This document shows, piece after piece, positions 25,106-34,814 of a DNA stretch of 64,000 nt (position 1 is the stretch's first letter; each line of letters starts with the position of its first letter). The DNA comes from Candidatus Methanohalarchaeum thermophilum (GTDB taxonomy: Archaea; Halobacteriota; Methanonatronarchaeia; Methanonatronarchaeales; Methanonatronarchaeaceae): positions 1,243,169-1,307,168 of the forward strand of contig MSDW01000001.1 of the NCBI GenBank assembly GCA_001914405.1, given 5' to 3'. The position numbers and the translations under genes are program-made. The notes under the pieces were generated by a model that saw only the letters and a list, made by a program, of their open reading frames with translations, was not told where the DNA came from and made no database searches.

Positions 25106-27941
25106 TCTTATCACCCTTCTTTTGAACATTAAAGTAAAAAGCGTCTAAAATATCATTTTTTTGATTTGCAAGTCTTATTTTGTCTTCATTCAACATATCT
25201 TCATAAATTTCCTCGTAAAAAGACTTGCATCCCTTTTCTATCCTTTGATCCTGGCCCTCGTTTTCCTCAGTTGAGATATATACGTTACTTTCTCCCCATT
25301 TTCTCTCTACTCGCCTATAAATTGAGCCAGCAGCTTCCTCGATTATTTCTTCTTTAGTTTTGTTATCAGAATCCAATATCTTGTTTATCATTTTTCTCAA
25401 TGGTAATTGAATCTCATGTGTTGACGCATCTGGACTTGCAGATATCTTGAATTCTTTTACCACATTTTCTATCCTATTCACATTCAAAACCTCCTTTTCT
25501 TGACTTAAATCCTCTTTGAGGAGGATCTTAGATTTCCAATAGTTAATAGAATCACAAACAGGAATTACATTATCTCTTATTCTGTAGTATGGGGCACTTG
25601 AGTTAGCTTCTCTTTCACCTGCCCGATAAAATCTAGCTCCTGGAAACATAGATCTCTTAAATTCTCCGTATATACCGTTCAGATCTGGTATCGAGCTGTA
25701 TTGATCAAAATTTAGTACATAAGTTAGATTAGTAAGTCCATCCAAGTATCCATCAATATTTTTGTATTTAATCTCCTCATCGAAAACTGAAGATATCTGA
25801 GAAGGGGGATTCACGATCTTAACTCCTGAAACATCTGGGTAAGGTTTATCCACTAACATCTCTGGATTACTCTCTATCCTGACATTGACATTATGCATCC
25901 TATATAGAAGTAAAGCCCTTTGAATAGCCTTAAGCCAGTTAAGAGTAATCTGTTTAGTTTCATTATTAGTCTTATCTTCAATAGCAAGGAAGAAATAGTT
26001 CTCAGAACTTATAAGTAAACTTATATTTTCAATATTCATTACTTTATCTAAATTAATTTGATAATCTTCTTGAAAAGGGTAATATGGGTTATCGGAATCA
26101 TTTTCTATTATCGGATATAATGTATCAGAATCATTTTCTATTTCATATTCCTTTTCTGTTGCTAAATATTTCTCAGAATCTTTTTTAACGTTATTAAAAC
26201 TTTCATTCAAATTAGCTCTAAGAAGTTTTATCTGACTCGTATTTAAGTACCTGTTAGGCATGACCTTTAAGAACAAAGTGTTCTCCATATCTGAGATACT
26301 GTTAGATCTGCTAATAAGGGATCTCATTAATGCATTATCAAGGAAACAGGTTGTACAAAGTTTCCAGTCTGAAGACAGATCTTTTCCTGTGACTCCTCTA
26401 GTCATGTACGAGGCACTGTATTCTGAATACTCTCCCCTACCAGAAGTTCTATAATCGAAATCACTTTCCTTCCCACACAGAATACAGGCTTCATCATAAT
26501 TTAGATCACTTTTTATCTCATTTGGAATGCTAGATCCGGTTATATTCTCCTCTTCTTCATTTTTATACCAGTTAATAGTTAATATCTCATCTAAATATTC
26601 ACTTAAATAATCTAACTTAAGTGCTGAGCCCTTATCTTCACCTAGTAAATTTTTGCCAGCATTTCCTAACTTCTTTAGAATCTTTTTAACCGCATCAAAT
26701 TCTGTTTTCTGATAACAATAATTGCCTACAATCATTGCTAAATGAGTCTGTTGTGTTCTCCAATTAATATCCTGAAACCTATCCAGATCCACATTAACAT
26801 CGAAAACTTTTTTAGAAAGCCCCTCAATCACTTTTATTCTTGGAATATTTTCCTGAGAATTGAGTTCCTTAGTTAGTTTCTTAAAAGTATCTCCGACTAG
26901 GTAACCTTTCTGAGTTACTGGAACACTAGTCAGCACGCTTTCATTCTCTTTATCTATATCTACTAGATCGGAACCCTCATTTACAATAGAATACTCTTTT
27001 AAATCTTCTACTTCAAATAATTTACTTGTAAGATTCCTATACTGATCATCTAAGTTATCTTGACCTTTTTCAGCATTCAGATCTTCTATCTTATTTTGAA
27101 TTAAAGTCTCTATATTTATCTCCGCCCCATAAACACTGCTTCTGATCTTATCAGGAACTCCAGACACTATACTCTTCTCTTTGAATTCACTTACAATATT
27201 ATTAGCTATTTCTGACTTAAGATCCTTCGTATCAAGTTCCCTAGGTAATAAGTAAATTGTAGCATCAATTCGAGAACCAACTGGTATACTGCCCCTTTCT
27301 TTCAATGTTTTTCTTGTCATTTGGTGAATAAGCGCCCCTAAGGCAGGCTTGACTTCTGACAGTTGATGATAACCAAGACAGTAATCCTGGTCAAGGAACT
27401 GGTTTAGTCTCTCTACCTGTCTAGTCTTTTTCCTATTCCCAGTTTGATAAAGACTATCAAGGTTCTCAGTTGAAGCTATTCCATCAGACAGCCTTATCAC
27501 TTGCAAAACCCTAAATAAATCTTTATTCGAGTTGACTCTAATCTTAGAAGAACTCGAACCATGATAAGAATGAATACTCTTAAGTAGATCTGTAAACTCT
27601 TGTAGAGAGAAGTTTCCTAGTGCCTTATCCTTAACACCCCATTTATCTAGAAGAGATTTAACCTCTTCCTCGCTCATTGTCTCTGTTCCACCGATATTAT
27701 CGATTTTATGAAGATCATGAAAAAAAGCAGCTGTTATAAAATCTTTTAAAGAATATTCAACCTTTAGATCTAGTTCAGATGCTAAATTATAGGTTATCTG
27801 AACCACATCTAATGAGTGAGACAATAAATCCAATTCGTTCTGACTATTCGTTCCCTTACCTCGTATTAAGTGCCAATTATTATTCAGAGCTTTTTTTCTT
27901 AAGTCCTCGATATATTGCATTAGTTCTGCCATCGTTTTCAT
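25098..27941 (-). CDS. cas10d: type I-D large subunit Cas10d (Csc3) with HD nuclease
   Basis: This is the 947-residue large subunit of the effector. Near residue 70 lies the HD motif FITAAFFHDLHKID, with an upstream His in LLSHSLDVVQ and a downstream His pair in SIHSYHG, consistent with an active HD phosphohydrolase. A zinc site is made by CILCGKESDF and LCTTCFLDN near residues 487 and 530. The C-terminal half is the divergent palm-like and helical bundle region. In I-D the HD of Cas10d, not Cas3, cuts target DNA. It lies 2 bp after cas6, and csc2 starts within its last codons. Confidence 0.92.
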   Translation of the reverse strand: MKTMAELMQYIEDLRKKALNNNWHLIRGKGTNSQNELDLLSHSLDVVQITYNLASELDLKVEYSLKDFITAAFFHDLHKIDNIGGTETMSEEEVKSLLDKWGVKDKALGNFSLQEFTDLLKSIHSYHGSSSSKIRVNSNKDLFRVLQVIRLSDGIASTENLDSLYQTGNRKKTRQVERLNQFLDQDYCLGYHQLSEVKPALGALIHQMTRKTLKERGSIPVGSRIDATIYLLPRELDTKDLKSEIANNIVSEFKEKSIVSGVPDKIRSSVYGAEINIETLIQNKIEDLNAEKGQDNLDDQYRNLTSKLFEVEDLKEYSIVNEGSDLVDIDKENESVLTSVPVTQKGYLVGDTFKKLTKELNSQENIPRIKVIEGLSKKVFDVNVDLDRFQDINWRTQQTHLAMIVGNYCYQKTEFDAVKKILKKLGNAGKNLLGEDKGSALKLDYLSEYLDEILTINWYKNEEEENITGSSIPNEIKSDLNYDEACILCGKESDFDYRTSGRGEYSEYSASYMTRGVTGKDLSSDWKLCTTCFLDNALMRSLISRSNSISDMENTLFLKVMPNRYLNTSQIKLLRANLNESFNNVKKDSEKYLATEKEYEIENDSDTLYPIIENDSDNPYYPFQEDYQINLDKVMNIENISLLISSENYFFLAIEDKTNNETKQITLNWLKAIQRALLLYRMHNVNVRIESNPEMLVDKPYPDVSGVKIVNPPSQISSVFDEEIKYKNIDGYLDGLTNLTYVLNFDQYSSIPDLNGIYGEFKRSMFPGARFYRAGEREANSSAPYYRIRDNVIPVCDSINYWKSKILLKEDLSQEKEVLNVNRIENVVKEFKISASPDASTHEIQLPLRKMINKILDSDNKTKEEIIEEAAGSIYRRVERKWGESNVYISTEENEGQDQRIEKGCKSFYEEIYEDMLNEDKIRLANQKNDILDAFYFNVQKKGDKNE

Positions 27942-27943
27942 CC

Positions 27944-28801
27944 TTAAGACCTATTAACAATCCTAATACCCACACTCCCACATCCTCTGCTCACAGAACT
28001 TCCAATACCACCAAATTCAGAGAATAAAGAAAGAGCAGTTACAGCCATCTTAAAATCTTGATCTGTTTTCTTAGAGAAAAAATACTTGCATTTCCCAGTA
28101 AACCCTTGTCTAAATATTGGCCTCTTATGGCCCTTGTTCTCATCATCCACCCGATCCACCATAACACTATGAAACTCCAGGGATCGGTTATCTGGCTTTT
28201 CTATAATGTTACGTCCAATTTCCTCCTGTGATATATCTATTTCAAATCCATTAGGTACTACACCATTCCATTTAGATAAAATTGATGAGAACACTGCTTT
28301 TCGATGTGGAAACATTTCCGTTACCTTTGAGTCCTTGAATTGGATGCAAGTTGGGGTTTCGAATTGAACTAGGATTTCAGGATCTTCATATTCATTTGCT
28401 TCTTTGAATATTTCTTCAAAGCTCACTTTCGAGCTTTCAAATTCTTCAACTCTTAGCGATCCATCCTCAAATTCTATGAATCCTTCATTGAGTATAAGGG
28501 GTTCTACCAAACTTTGAAAGATTTCGGCTTCTTTCGGATCCGTTACACCTATTTTGAATTCATATTCTTCACTAGGCAGGACACTCTTTCGGTGTTTCCT
28601 ATTGGTTTTTGGCTTACTGAACTTTCCATCTAGATTAGAAACATTGATGGATGAAAACTCTGTATCGTGGACGTGTGAACTTATTTCATTGTCAGATTCA
28701 TTAATTTTATTTAAAAGTGCTGAGTAGAGCATATACCCATCACTATCAGGTAAGTCAAATCTATTCTTAGGGCCTGCCGTGATTTTAATTTTCCTAGGCA
28801 T
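27944..28801 (-). CDS. cas6: CRISPR RNA endonuclease Cas6
   Basis: The RAMP-fold protein has about 285 residues. The C-terminal glycine-rich loop of Cas6 is clear: SLFSEFGGIGSSVSRGCGSV, just before the last strand VGIRIV. Upstream is the paired-strand segment GFTGKCKYFFSKKT. Cas6 cuts the pre-crRNA at the repeat 3' handle. It is the first gene of the operon. The start is placed at MPRKIKI because a TATATA box lies about 20-25 bp upstream, which suits a leaderless transcript. An ATG three codons earlier is the alternative. With one spacer in the array it would make a single crRNA. Confidence 0.85.
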   Translation of the reverse strand: MPRKIKITAGPKNRFDLPDSDGYMLYSALLNKINESDNEISSHVHDTEFSSINVSNLDGKFSKPKTNRKHRKSVLPSEEYEFKIGVTDPKEAEIFQSLVEPLILNEGFIEFEDGSLRVEEFESSKVSFEEIFKEANEYEDPEILVQFETPTCIQFKDSKVTEMFPHRKAVFSSILSKWNGVVPNGFEIDISQEEIGRNIIEKPDNRSLEFHSVMVDRVDDENKGHKRPIFRQGFTGKCKYFFSKKTDQDFKMAVTALSLFSEFGGIGSSVSRGCGSVGIRIVNRS

Positions 28802-28816
28802 TTTACGCATGTACAG

Positions 28817-28824
28817 TATATATC
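28817..28824 (-). promoter_or_regulatory. TATA box of the cas operon
   Basis: ATATATA on the minus strand lies about 20 bp upstream of the chosen cas6 ATG. This is the right spacing for an archaeal promoter giving a leaderless cas mRNA. Confidence 0.45.
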
Positions 28825-29168
28825 TTATTTGGGAACTAAAAAAACCCTTAATCCATGGTTTTGAATTAAGTTAAAGCTTATGCGTCTTTTCTTTCTGTTC
28901 TTCCTAGATCTTCCTCGTTATCTATATAATAAGGTATGTGTCATAATTTGGTTTGACGCCTATATCAAATAATTCTTCTCTCCTAGGACTCTCCGTTTCA
29001 CCGCCTTTACCCATCTCCGACCTAGATACCACAAGTGGTCTATACTTCTCTTTCACATAGCATAATATAGCCAACCATAGTCTATTCTTATTGTAGAAGT
29101 AAAAAAAACACTAATCTAAAAACTATTATTTATTATTTATTTGGTAAACAAAAATCAAGAATATAATA
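28825..29168. other. intergenic spacer between cas operon and methylase remnant
   Basis: AT-rich, with no gene or notable repeat seen. It contains divergent promoter space for the cas operon and for the broken methylase gene. Confidence 0.4.
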
Positions 29169-29696
29169 ATGAATAGACCAGCTTATTTATTAACTAATTT
29201 AGGTATTGAGGACACTGATGAAGAAATATTAGATCAAACTTGTGGTAGTGGAACCTTTTTAGTTTCTTCATATAAGAGAAAAATGAGTAAATAGAGAAAA
29301 AGGAAAAACATCATCAACAGTTTTTAGAAGAAGATATCACTGGTACTGACATAATGCCTTTTACTGCACAACTTAGCTACTATTCACTTAGCTCTTCAAG
29401 AAACTCCGAAGCAAACGGATAAAATTAAGATAGAGATTGAAGATTCTACTAAATTCTCTCTTGGTAGTAATATTCTTTATCTTTCTAGGATTATTCCTGA
29501 ATCAGTGAAACAAAGAACTTTCAAAGATTTCAAAGAAGAAAAAGAATTTGAGGAGGTTGAGAATGGTTTAGTAGGGTTAAATGCTGAACCTAGTCAAGAG
29601 ATAGATTTAAAACCTGTTGATTCAGTTATTATGAACCTTCCATTTACTAGAAAGGAATCAATAGCTAAGTTTAGTAAAAAGTATATAAGGTATTAA
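29169..29696 (+). pseudogene. broken N6-adenine DNA methyltransferase
   Basis: Fragments in different frames spell out a class of N6-adenine methylase. The SAM-binding motif DQTCGSGTFLVSS comes first, ending at a stop after MSK. Next is ITGTDIMPFTAQL, interrupted by shifts. Last is VDSVIMNLPFTRKESI, with NLPF in place of the catalytic NPPF. The start and the C-terminal target-recognition part are missing. Such methylases belong to restriction-modification or BREX-like systems. Its position just upstream of the cas operon suggests the remains of a defence cluster. Confidence 0.7.
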
Positions 29697-29908
29697 TAAT
29701 CTTTAAAGAGATAATTAGAGGAACTAATTTGAATAAAAAAGTGATCTCTCAACTAATGTTTAAGAGTTTTTGTAGATACCTGAAGTTTCATACAATATTA
29801 TATAGATAAGGTGAACTGGCTATGTTTTATACTCCTTTTTATTCTATTTTAATAAGAACCAAAAAAAATTTAATAAAAAAATAAAAAGTTTTTAGTTTAA
29901 ATTTGGTC

Positions 29909-30982
29909 TTAATATTGTCCGTATTCTCTGGCGGCTTTAATCATGGCGTAGGTGTTAATTGGGGGTGCAAATGGAGGTAATTCACAGCCACAGCCAAGTA
30001 AATATCCTTTATCAGCCTCAATACCCTTCTTTATATTTTCTTTGCAAAGTTTCATTACTTCTTTAAACGATTTTTTTTGGATAGAAGGTGGACTAACATT
30101 TCCTAAGATAACGCTTTTATCACCAAACCTTTCAACAACTTTTGCTACATCTACTTCTGGACCAAAATGAATTATTCCGGGATCTCCCATTGGAATCTTA
30201 TCTATATGACCTGCTTCTATATTTCCATTATGATCTGAACACCAATGAGTGTAGATCATAGGCAACCCAAGATCCAATAAAAACTCATGATGCTCCTGGA
30301 CTCTTGGTAAAATTAATTCTCCAAATGTATCAGGAGAAATCAAAATATTGGCATCATTAGGAAAAGATGTCCAGGGAATAAACGAATCAGCACCAAATTC
30401 ATTTACTAACTCTTCCGTAACAAGCTGAACAAACTCCGTTGCCTTGTCCAAAGCCACTTCACACAAACTTGGTTCTTTCCGAAGCCACATCATAAACTTT
30501 TCAGTACCAACAATAACAGGAGCAGTAGCAGTTATACCAGTTGTTAGATAAACAAAAGGTTTTACCTCACCTTTTTCTATCACCATCTCGACCATATCAA
30601 AAAATTCTTCCATATACTTTCCTTCCCTAGGATCCGGGATCTCCAACTCCTCAAGCTCCTCAGCCGTTTCAACAACAGGTTCATGAACAGCTATTGATCC
30701 CATCGCCTCCCTATAAGGATGTTCTATCTCAGAACCCCAGACCGCAGCATGTTTGTAACTAGTAGGAAACGCTATCAATGGCTGACCATATCCAAACATC
30801 TCCTTAGCCCTAAGCTGACATTTCACATGCACCTCAGGCTTTGAATAAAAATCACCTAAATTCTCGTAACCACAAACCAAAGCACTCTGCCCCAAAACAA
30901 GTGGCATAACCGGAACCCTATCAACTGGATCACCTTTCAAAAGTGCCTTCCATCTCTCCTCAGAAGACAATTCCTCTTTCAT
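29909..30982 (-). CDS. UroD-family corrinoid methyltransferase (MtaA/MtbA-like)
   Basis: The 357-residue TIM-barrel protein belongs to the uroporphyrinogen decarboxylase superfamily. Its neighbour is a corrinoid protein. The zinc ligands of methylcobamide:CoM methyltransferases are suggested by His and Cys in IYTHWCSDHN near residue 245 and by Cys in LLGCGCELPPF near 335. The N-terminus SSEERWKALLKGDPVDRVPV is typical of the family. It would transfer a methyl group between the cobamide and coenzyme M or tetrahydro(metha)nopterin, feeding methanogenesis or methyl catabolism. It starts 4 bp after the corrinoid gene, so the two are co-transcribed. The methyl donor cannot be read from sequence. 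Confidence 0.85.
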   Translation of the reverse strand: MKEELSSEERWKALLKGDPVDRVPVMPLVLGQSALVCGYENLGDFYSKPEVHVKCQLRAKEMFGYGQPLIAFPTSYKHAAVWGSEIEHPYREAMGSIAVHEPVVETAEELEELEIPDPREGKYMEEFFDMVEMVIEKGEVKPFVYLTTGITATAPVIVGTEKFMMWLRKEPSLCEVALDKATEFVQLVTEELVNEFGADSFIPWTSFPNDANILISPDTFGELILPRVQEHHEFLLDLGLPMIYTHWCSDHNGNIEAGHIDKIPMGDPGIIHFGPEVDVAKVVERFGDKSVILGNVSPPSIQKKSFKEVMKLCKENIKKGIEADKGYLLGCGCELPPFAPPINTYAMIKAAREYGQY

Positions 30983-30986
30983 TTGT

Positions 30987-31643
30987 TTATGCCTCCTTTT
31001 TCTTTTGTTTTAGTAGTTTTTCGGCTGTTTTTTTGGCTTGTGGTGCGTTTGGTGCGTAACCATCGGCTCCTATCTTTTCCGCATAATCCTCTGAAATTGG
31101 AGCTCCACCAACCATCACCTTTACTCTCTTCCTCAACCCAGCTTTCTGTAAGTTTTCTATTATCTTAGGCATACCAGTCATCGAAGTAGTCATCAAAGCC
31201 GATAAACCAAGAATATCAGGTTTCTCCTTTTCAATAGATTCCTGGAACTGTTCAGGCCTTACATCCCTTCCTAAATCTATGACGTCGAAGCCGGCAGCAT
31301 CAAAAATCGATTTCAAGACATTCTTTCCTATGTCGTGTATGTCTCCTTCTACTACTCCTAGCAAAACCTTCCCTGATACTCCTGTATCCTCAACATCGAT
31401 ATGCGGTTTTAGTACATCCATTGCTTCGTAGAGAGCTTCAGCCGACAACAAAATATCCGGCACATAAGCCTCCCCCTCATCGTATCTGTCACTCATAATA
31501 TTCATACCCTCAGCACACCCCTCCATCAACGCCCTATACGGATCAACACCCTCATCCAAAGCCTGCTCAGCCAAACCACGACACCGATCCTTATCACCAG
31601 CAACCACCGCATCCGTCAACTCACCAAACAAATCCTCACTCAT
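30987..31643 (-). CDS. corrinoid (B12-binding) methyltransferase protein, MtbC/MttC-like
   Basis: The 218-residue protein has a helical cap (residues 1-85, ending RYDEGEAYVPDILLSAEAL) and a cobalamin-binding Rossmann domain. The signature is EGDIHDIGKNVLKS near residue 102, with the lower axial His, then LGLSALMTTSM and VMVGGAPIS. It shuttles methyl groups from a substrate-specific methyltransferase to the UroD-family partner encoded next. The substrate-specific methyltransferase (for example MtbB, MttB or MtaB) is not in this window. It is the first gene of the pair. Confidence 0.9.
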   Translation of the reverse strand: MSEDLFGELTDAVVAGDKDRCRGLAEQALDEGVDPYRALMEGCAEGMNIMSDRYDEGEAYVPDILLSAEALYEAMDVLKPHIDVEDTGVSGKVLLGVVEGDIHDIGKNVLKSIFDAAGFDVIDLGRDVRPEQFQESIEKEKPDILGLSALMTTSMTGMPKIIENLQKAGLRKRVKVMVGGAPISEDYAEKIGADGYAPNAPQAKKTAEKLLKQKKKEA

Positions 31644-31921
31644 TTAGATCCAACCACAACTAAACTTAAATTAATCACCGTTAATAAAGGTAACCCAACT
31701 AACTAAAACTATAATCAAAGTTAGAAAAATTTATTTTGTCTTTTTTATTTCTAAATTAGCCTTTTTTAGTAAACTTCAATTCTGTCTCTTATATGTGTCT
31801 CTTGCTGTTTTTGGTATGTGTTTTCTTTGCCATCGCACCGGATACAATAAATATAAACTATAAAAAAATAGGTTTAAAGTAATAAATAAAAGATCGAGTT
31901 CTCTATTCTTACCTGCTACCG

Positions 31922-33508
31922 TTATCGAAGGCTTTGTTGGTTAGCTGTATCCGATAAACCGACATCGTCAGTTACTGAAACATTAACTGTAAATGGTTTT
32001 TTGTTACTAGGAAGTCCTCCTATTATTACTGTTTTTGTTTCGCCACTTGAACTTAATTTACCTTCGTCAGTTTCTTTGAGTTTATCCTTTTTGTTGTACA
32101 CTTTTATTGTATAGTTATCTAGGTTATTATCCAGATCAGAGGCAGTAAAATTAACTTCCACCTCTTCATTGTTATTCTGATAAATTGCACTGTTTATTGT
32201 TACATTTGGCGCTGTGTTATCTCCTCCGTCTGTGTCTTGAACTGTTATGGTTGCTGTGTCTGTGTCTGTTGCTCTATCATTGTCAGTAACCCTAACTTTC
32301 ACAGTATAAGTTCCGTTATCAGGATAACTATGTTCTACTGTTCCATCTGTATTTCCAGTCACCTCATAAGTTCCATCATTAGTGAAATCAAAGGCATACT
32401 CCTCTACTGAACCATCTGGGTCACTACTTCCAGTAGCATCCATCAAAGAGTCCTCATCTGTCAAGACTGGTGATTCTACACTCAAAGAGGCTGAAGGATT
32501 ACGGTTTTCCACTGTTACTGTTTCGGTATAGGTATCGGTTACACCGTCGTCGTCTGTTACTCTTAATGTAACATCGTAATTTCCGTCATCTGGGTAAGAA
32601 TGACTAGGATTAGAACCAGTTGATTCATAGGTGCCATCACTTGTCCAGTCCCACTCGTAAGTGCTTATGCTACCATCGCTATCACTACTCAGGGTTCCGT
32701 CAAAACTTATGCTTTCATCAGTCAATGGGTCAGTTGGTGAGTAATCGTAGTCAGCTGAAGGATTTGAATTTGTTTCTTTCGTTGTTGTTGTGAAGGTCCA
32801 TGTGTTTGATTTATTGGTTTTTTGTCCGTCATCTGCTACTGCATACCAACTATATGTTTTTCCTTGTTGTAGGTTTAGATTGGATGTTATGGCTTTTGAA
32901 CCTGTGTCCACATTATTAACTGATTCAATTAATGTATTGTTACTCCAGTAGAAGCTAGTGTTTATTTTATCGTTGTTTGGGTCGGTTACCTTTACAGCTA
33001 AGTCTGTATTAGTCGAAACATCTGTTTCTTTGTGGCTTGGGATTGGGTTTGTTGTTTTTGGTGGTTGGTTTTGGTGGTATTTGAATTTGTTGTTGGTGGC
33101 TTTGAGTATTGTGTTTGAGCTGTCTTCGACGATTATTATTTGTCCTGTTTCTGTGGAGTTGGTTACTTTGACTTTTAGTGTTTCTCCTGGATCCAGGTCT
33201 TGGTTATTTCCTGATACTGTTAATGTAGCGTTCTCGTTCAATTTTGAGTTTTGACAGTACAATATGAGGTTACTAGAAACATCAGCAATCGAATCCCCAG
33301 TCACATGCTCGACATAAAATATGTTATCCCTGTCATCAACACCTCTAATTGATAATTCAACTAATGGCGAGCTATTAGGTTCTTGAATCACTTCAAATAC
33401 AAAACCAGCAACTATCGTTGCCATAATAACAGTAATAGCAACTAACAAAACAACACCAATAACAGGCGACACACCATCCCTATCCCCAAAAAAATCACTA
33501 AACCCCAA
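31922..33508 (-). CDS. secreted type IV pilin-like protein with PKD domains
   Basis: The protein of about 528 residues begins with a class III signal peptide. RDGVSPVIGVVLLVAITVIM is the archaeal pilin N-terminus, cleaved by prepilin peptidase before the hydrophobic helix. Next is a pilin-like beta domain, then an Ig/FN3-like part (TNTDLAVKVTDPNNDK). Two PKD repeats follow, each with SDPDGS/SDSDGS and HSYPD motifs, around residues 260-345 and 350-440. It ends with another beta domain. It is probably a cell-surface adhesin or pilus-associated protein. The TTG at 33508 is chosen because longer starts add an implausible G/T-biased Phe/Trp-rich leader. Confidence 0.75.
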   Translation of the reverse strand: MGFSDFFGDRDGVSPVIGVVLLVAITVIMATIVAGFVFEVIQEPNSSPLVELSIRGVDDRDNIFYVEHVTGDSIADVSSNLILYCQNSKLNENATLTVSGNNQDLDPGETLKVKVTNSTETGQIIIVEDSSNTILKATNNKFKYHQNQPPKTTNPIPSHKETDVSTNTDLAVKVTDPNNDKINTSFYWSNNTLIESVNNVDTGSKAITSNLNLQQGKTYSWYAVADDGQKTNKSNTWTFTTTTKETNSNPSADYDYSPTDPLTDESISFDGTLSSDSDGSISTYEWDWTSDGTYESTGSNPSHSYPDDGNYDVTLRVTDDDGVTDTYTETVTVENRNPSASLSVESPVLTDEDSLMDATGSSDPDGSVEEYAFDFTNDGTYEVTGNTDGTVEHSYPDNGTYTVKVRVTDNDRATDTDTATITVQDTDGGDNTAPNVTINSAIYQNNNEEVEVNFTASDLDNNLDNYTIKVYNKKDKLKETDEGKLSSSGETKTVIIGGLPSNKKPFTVNVSVTDDVGLSDTANQQSLR

Positions 33509-34073
33509 ACCAAACCACCCCACAAAAACAAACCAATAAACAAAATAGGAATACCCCCAAAGAAACAAAAAACCCATCCCACAAAAAACCCACAAAACAA
33601 CCGCAAAACAAAAAAATCAGCCAACAAATCCCAAAAAAATACAGATAAACCAACCACAAAACACCAAAAACAAGACAAAACAAAAAACCATAAAACCCTT
33701 AACCAATACAATAGCACCAACCAACCAAAGTTAACCAAAAGTTAACAGAAACCAATTTAATTTAATTTAATACTTAACTCTACAATAAATTAGACCCAAA
33801 TACAATTAAAATAGAAAACAAAAACCATTTTTACATAGAAAACCACCCACCCAACAGATCAAATTAAAAGACGCAAATAACCTATGCCACATAAATCAAC
33901 TAAGAAGAATCGAATCAGAACCAAAACCAGAAACACCAGCAGAATGAAGCAATTGAAATTACCAGAATAACTCCAACCCCCTTAAAAAATGTGGAAAAAA
34001 TTGAATTAAAGACACTATTATTTATTACTAATTTGCCATACAAACATTAACGGTTATTATAGTAATTTTATCT
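33509..34073. other. intergenic, strand-biased low-complexity DNA
   Basis: From 33509 to about 33740 the plus strand is almost only A and C, with runs such as CCAACCAAACC. This is an unusual purine/pyrimidine skew upstream of the pilin gene. The rest is AT-rich without a gene. Confidence 0.5.
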
Positions 34074-34418
34074 TTGCTCTTCTCATTTAAGATTTCTTTT
34101 AGGATTGTAAAAAGCTTTGAATCACTTATAACCGCTTTAGGATTACAGATTATATCATTATTAATTTTAATTAGCTATTTATATTCGATAAATGTTAATT
34201 CTTATCTTGATAAATTAATAATTAAATTGGAAGGTATTAGAGATAATTTTGAAAAGTATAAGGAGAAAAAATTTGGTGAAGAAGATGGATTCGATAAAAA
34301 GGACTTCTTAAGCTCTCTACTTGATTATGGAGTATTAATAATGAATAATCCATTATTTGGACTGGTTCCTTTTTATCTCTTAGTGCCTAAAGAAGTATTT
34401 GGAAAAATATTAGATTAA
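34074..34418 (+). CDS. small membrane-anchored coiled-coil protein
   Basis: This 114-residue ORF has an N-terminal hydrophobic segment (ALGLQIISLLILISYLYSI near residues 20-40), then a charged helix (KLEGIRDNFEKYKEKKF), and a short hydrophobic end. No family is recognised. The start is TTG. The frame can be read 14 codons further upstream through more hydrophobic sequence (TVIIVILSL) but without an ATG, so the true N-terminus is uncertain. Confidence 0.4.
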   Translation: MLFSFKISFRIVKSFESLITALGLQIISLLILISYLYSINVNSYLDKLIIKLEGIRDNFEKYKEKKFGEEDGFDKKDFLSSLLDYGVLIMNNPLFGLVPFYLLVPKEVFGKILD

Positions 34419-34784
34419 TTCTTAATTCTAAATCCGGCTTTATCGTATATTTCTTTCAAATCTTCTGCACTTTGTCGATCATAGTTCCTTAAATCTACGT
34501 TTCCAAAATAAACTAACAACATCTCTTTAATAGAAGTTGGTAGGCCTTCACGGTCCCATTGTTGGCTAAAATATTTCCTACAATGCTTTAACTTAACATC
34601 CGGTTTATTGTCCATCTTTTTTGTTAGACCGTAGATGGTTTTAGTGCTAAATGGTTGCTCCTCAAACAACTCCTTTAATTTAACCAAATGATCTTGTGCT
34701 TACTCATTAAAGACAACGATTCTCTCGTGTTTTGTTTTCGTTTTTTCAGCAGGTAACTCAACTACCCTTTCATCAATATCTAGG
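34415..34784 (-). pseudogene. C-terminal remnant of a tyrosine integrase
   Basis: Read on the minus strand, LDIDERVVELPAEKTKTKHE and RIVVFNE match the beta-hairpin Lys region of archaeal integrases. An in-frame TAA follows, and then AQDHLVKLKEL. Further on, LKHCRKYFSQQWDREG (His-x-x-Arg), KEMLLVYFGNVDLRNYDRQS and EIYDKAGFRI cover the rest of the catalytic domain. The usual LLGHS is replaced by LLVYF. The N-terminal half is missing, cut at the ACTAGTAAATTGG repeat. It is a dead integrase left by an older integration. Confidence 0.7.
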
Positions 34785-34814
34785 TTTACTAGTAAATTGG
34801 CGTGGTAATCCCGT
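34785..34814 (+). repeat. 30-bp dispersed repeat, copy C (possible attachment core)
   Basis: ACTAGTAAATTGGCGTGG and the following AATCCCGT recur, with one mismatch, at the left ends of the two 230-bp repeats (41209 and 46546). Here the repeat cuts the integrase remnant. The downstream GTCCCCCGCA has the look of a tRNA 3' end, so it may be an old attachment site. Confidence 0.55.
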
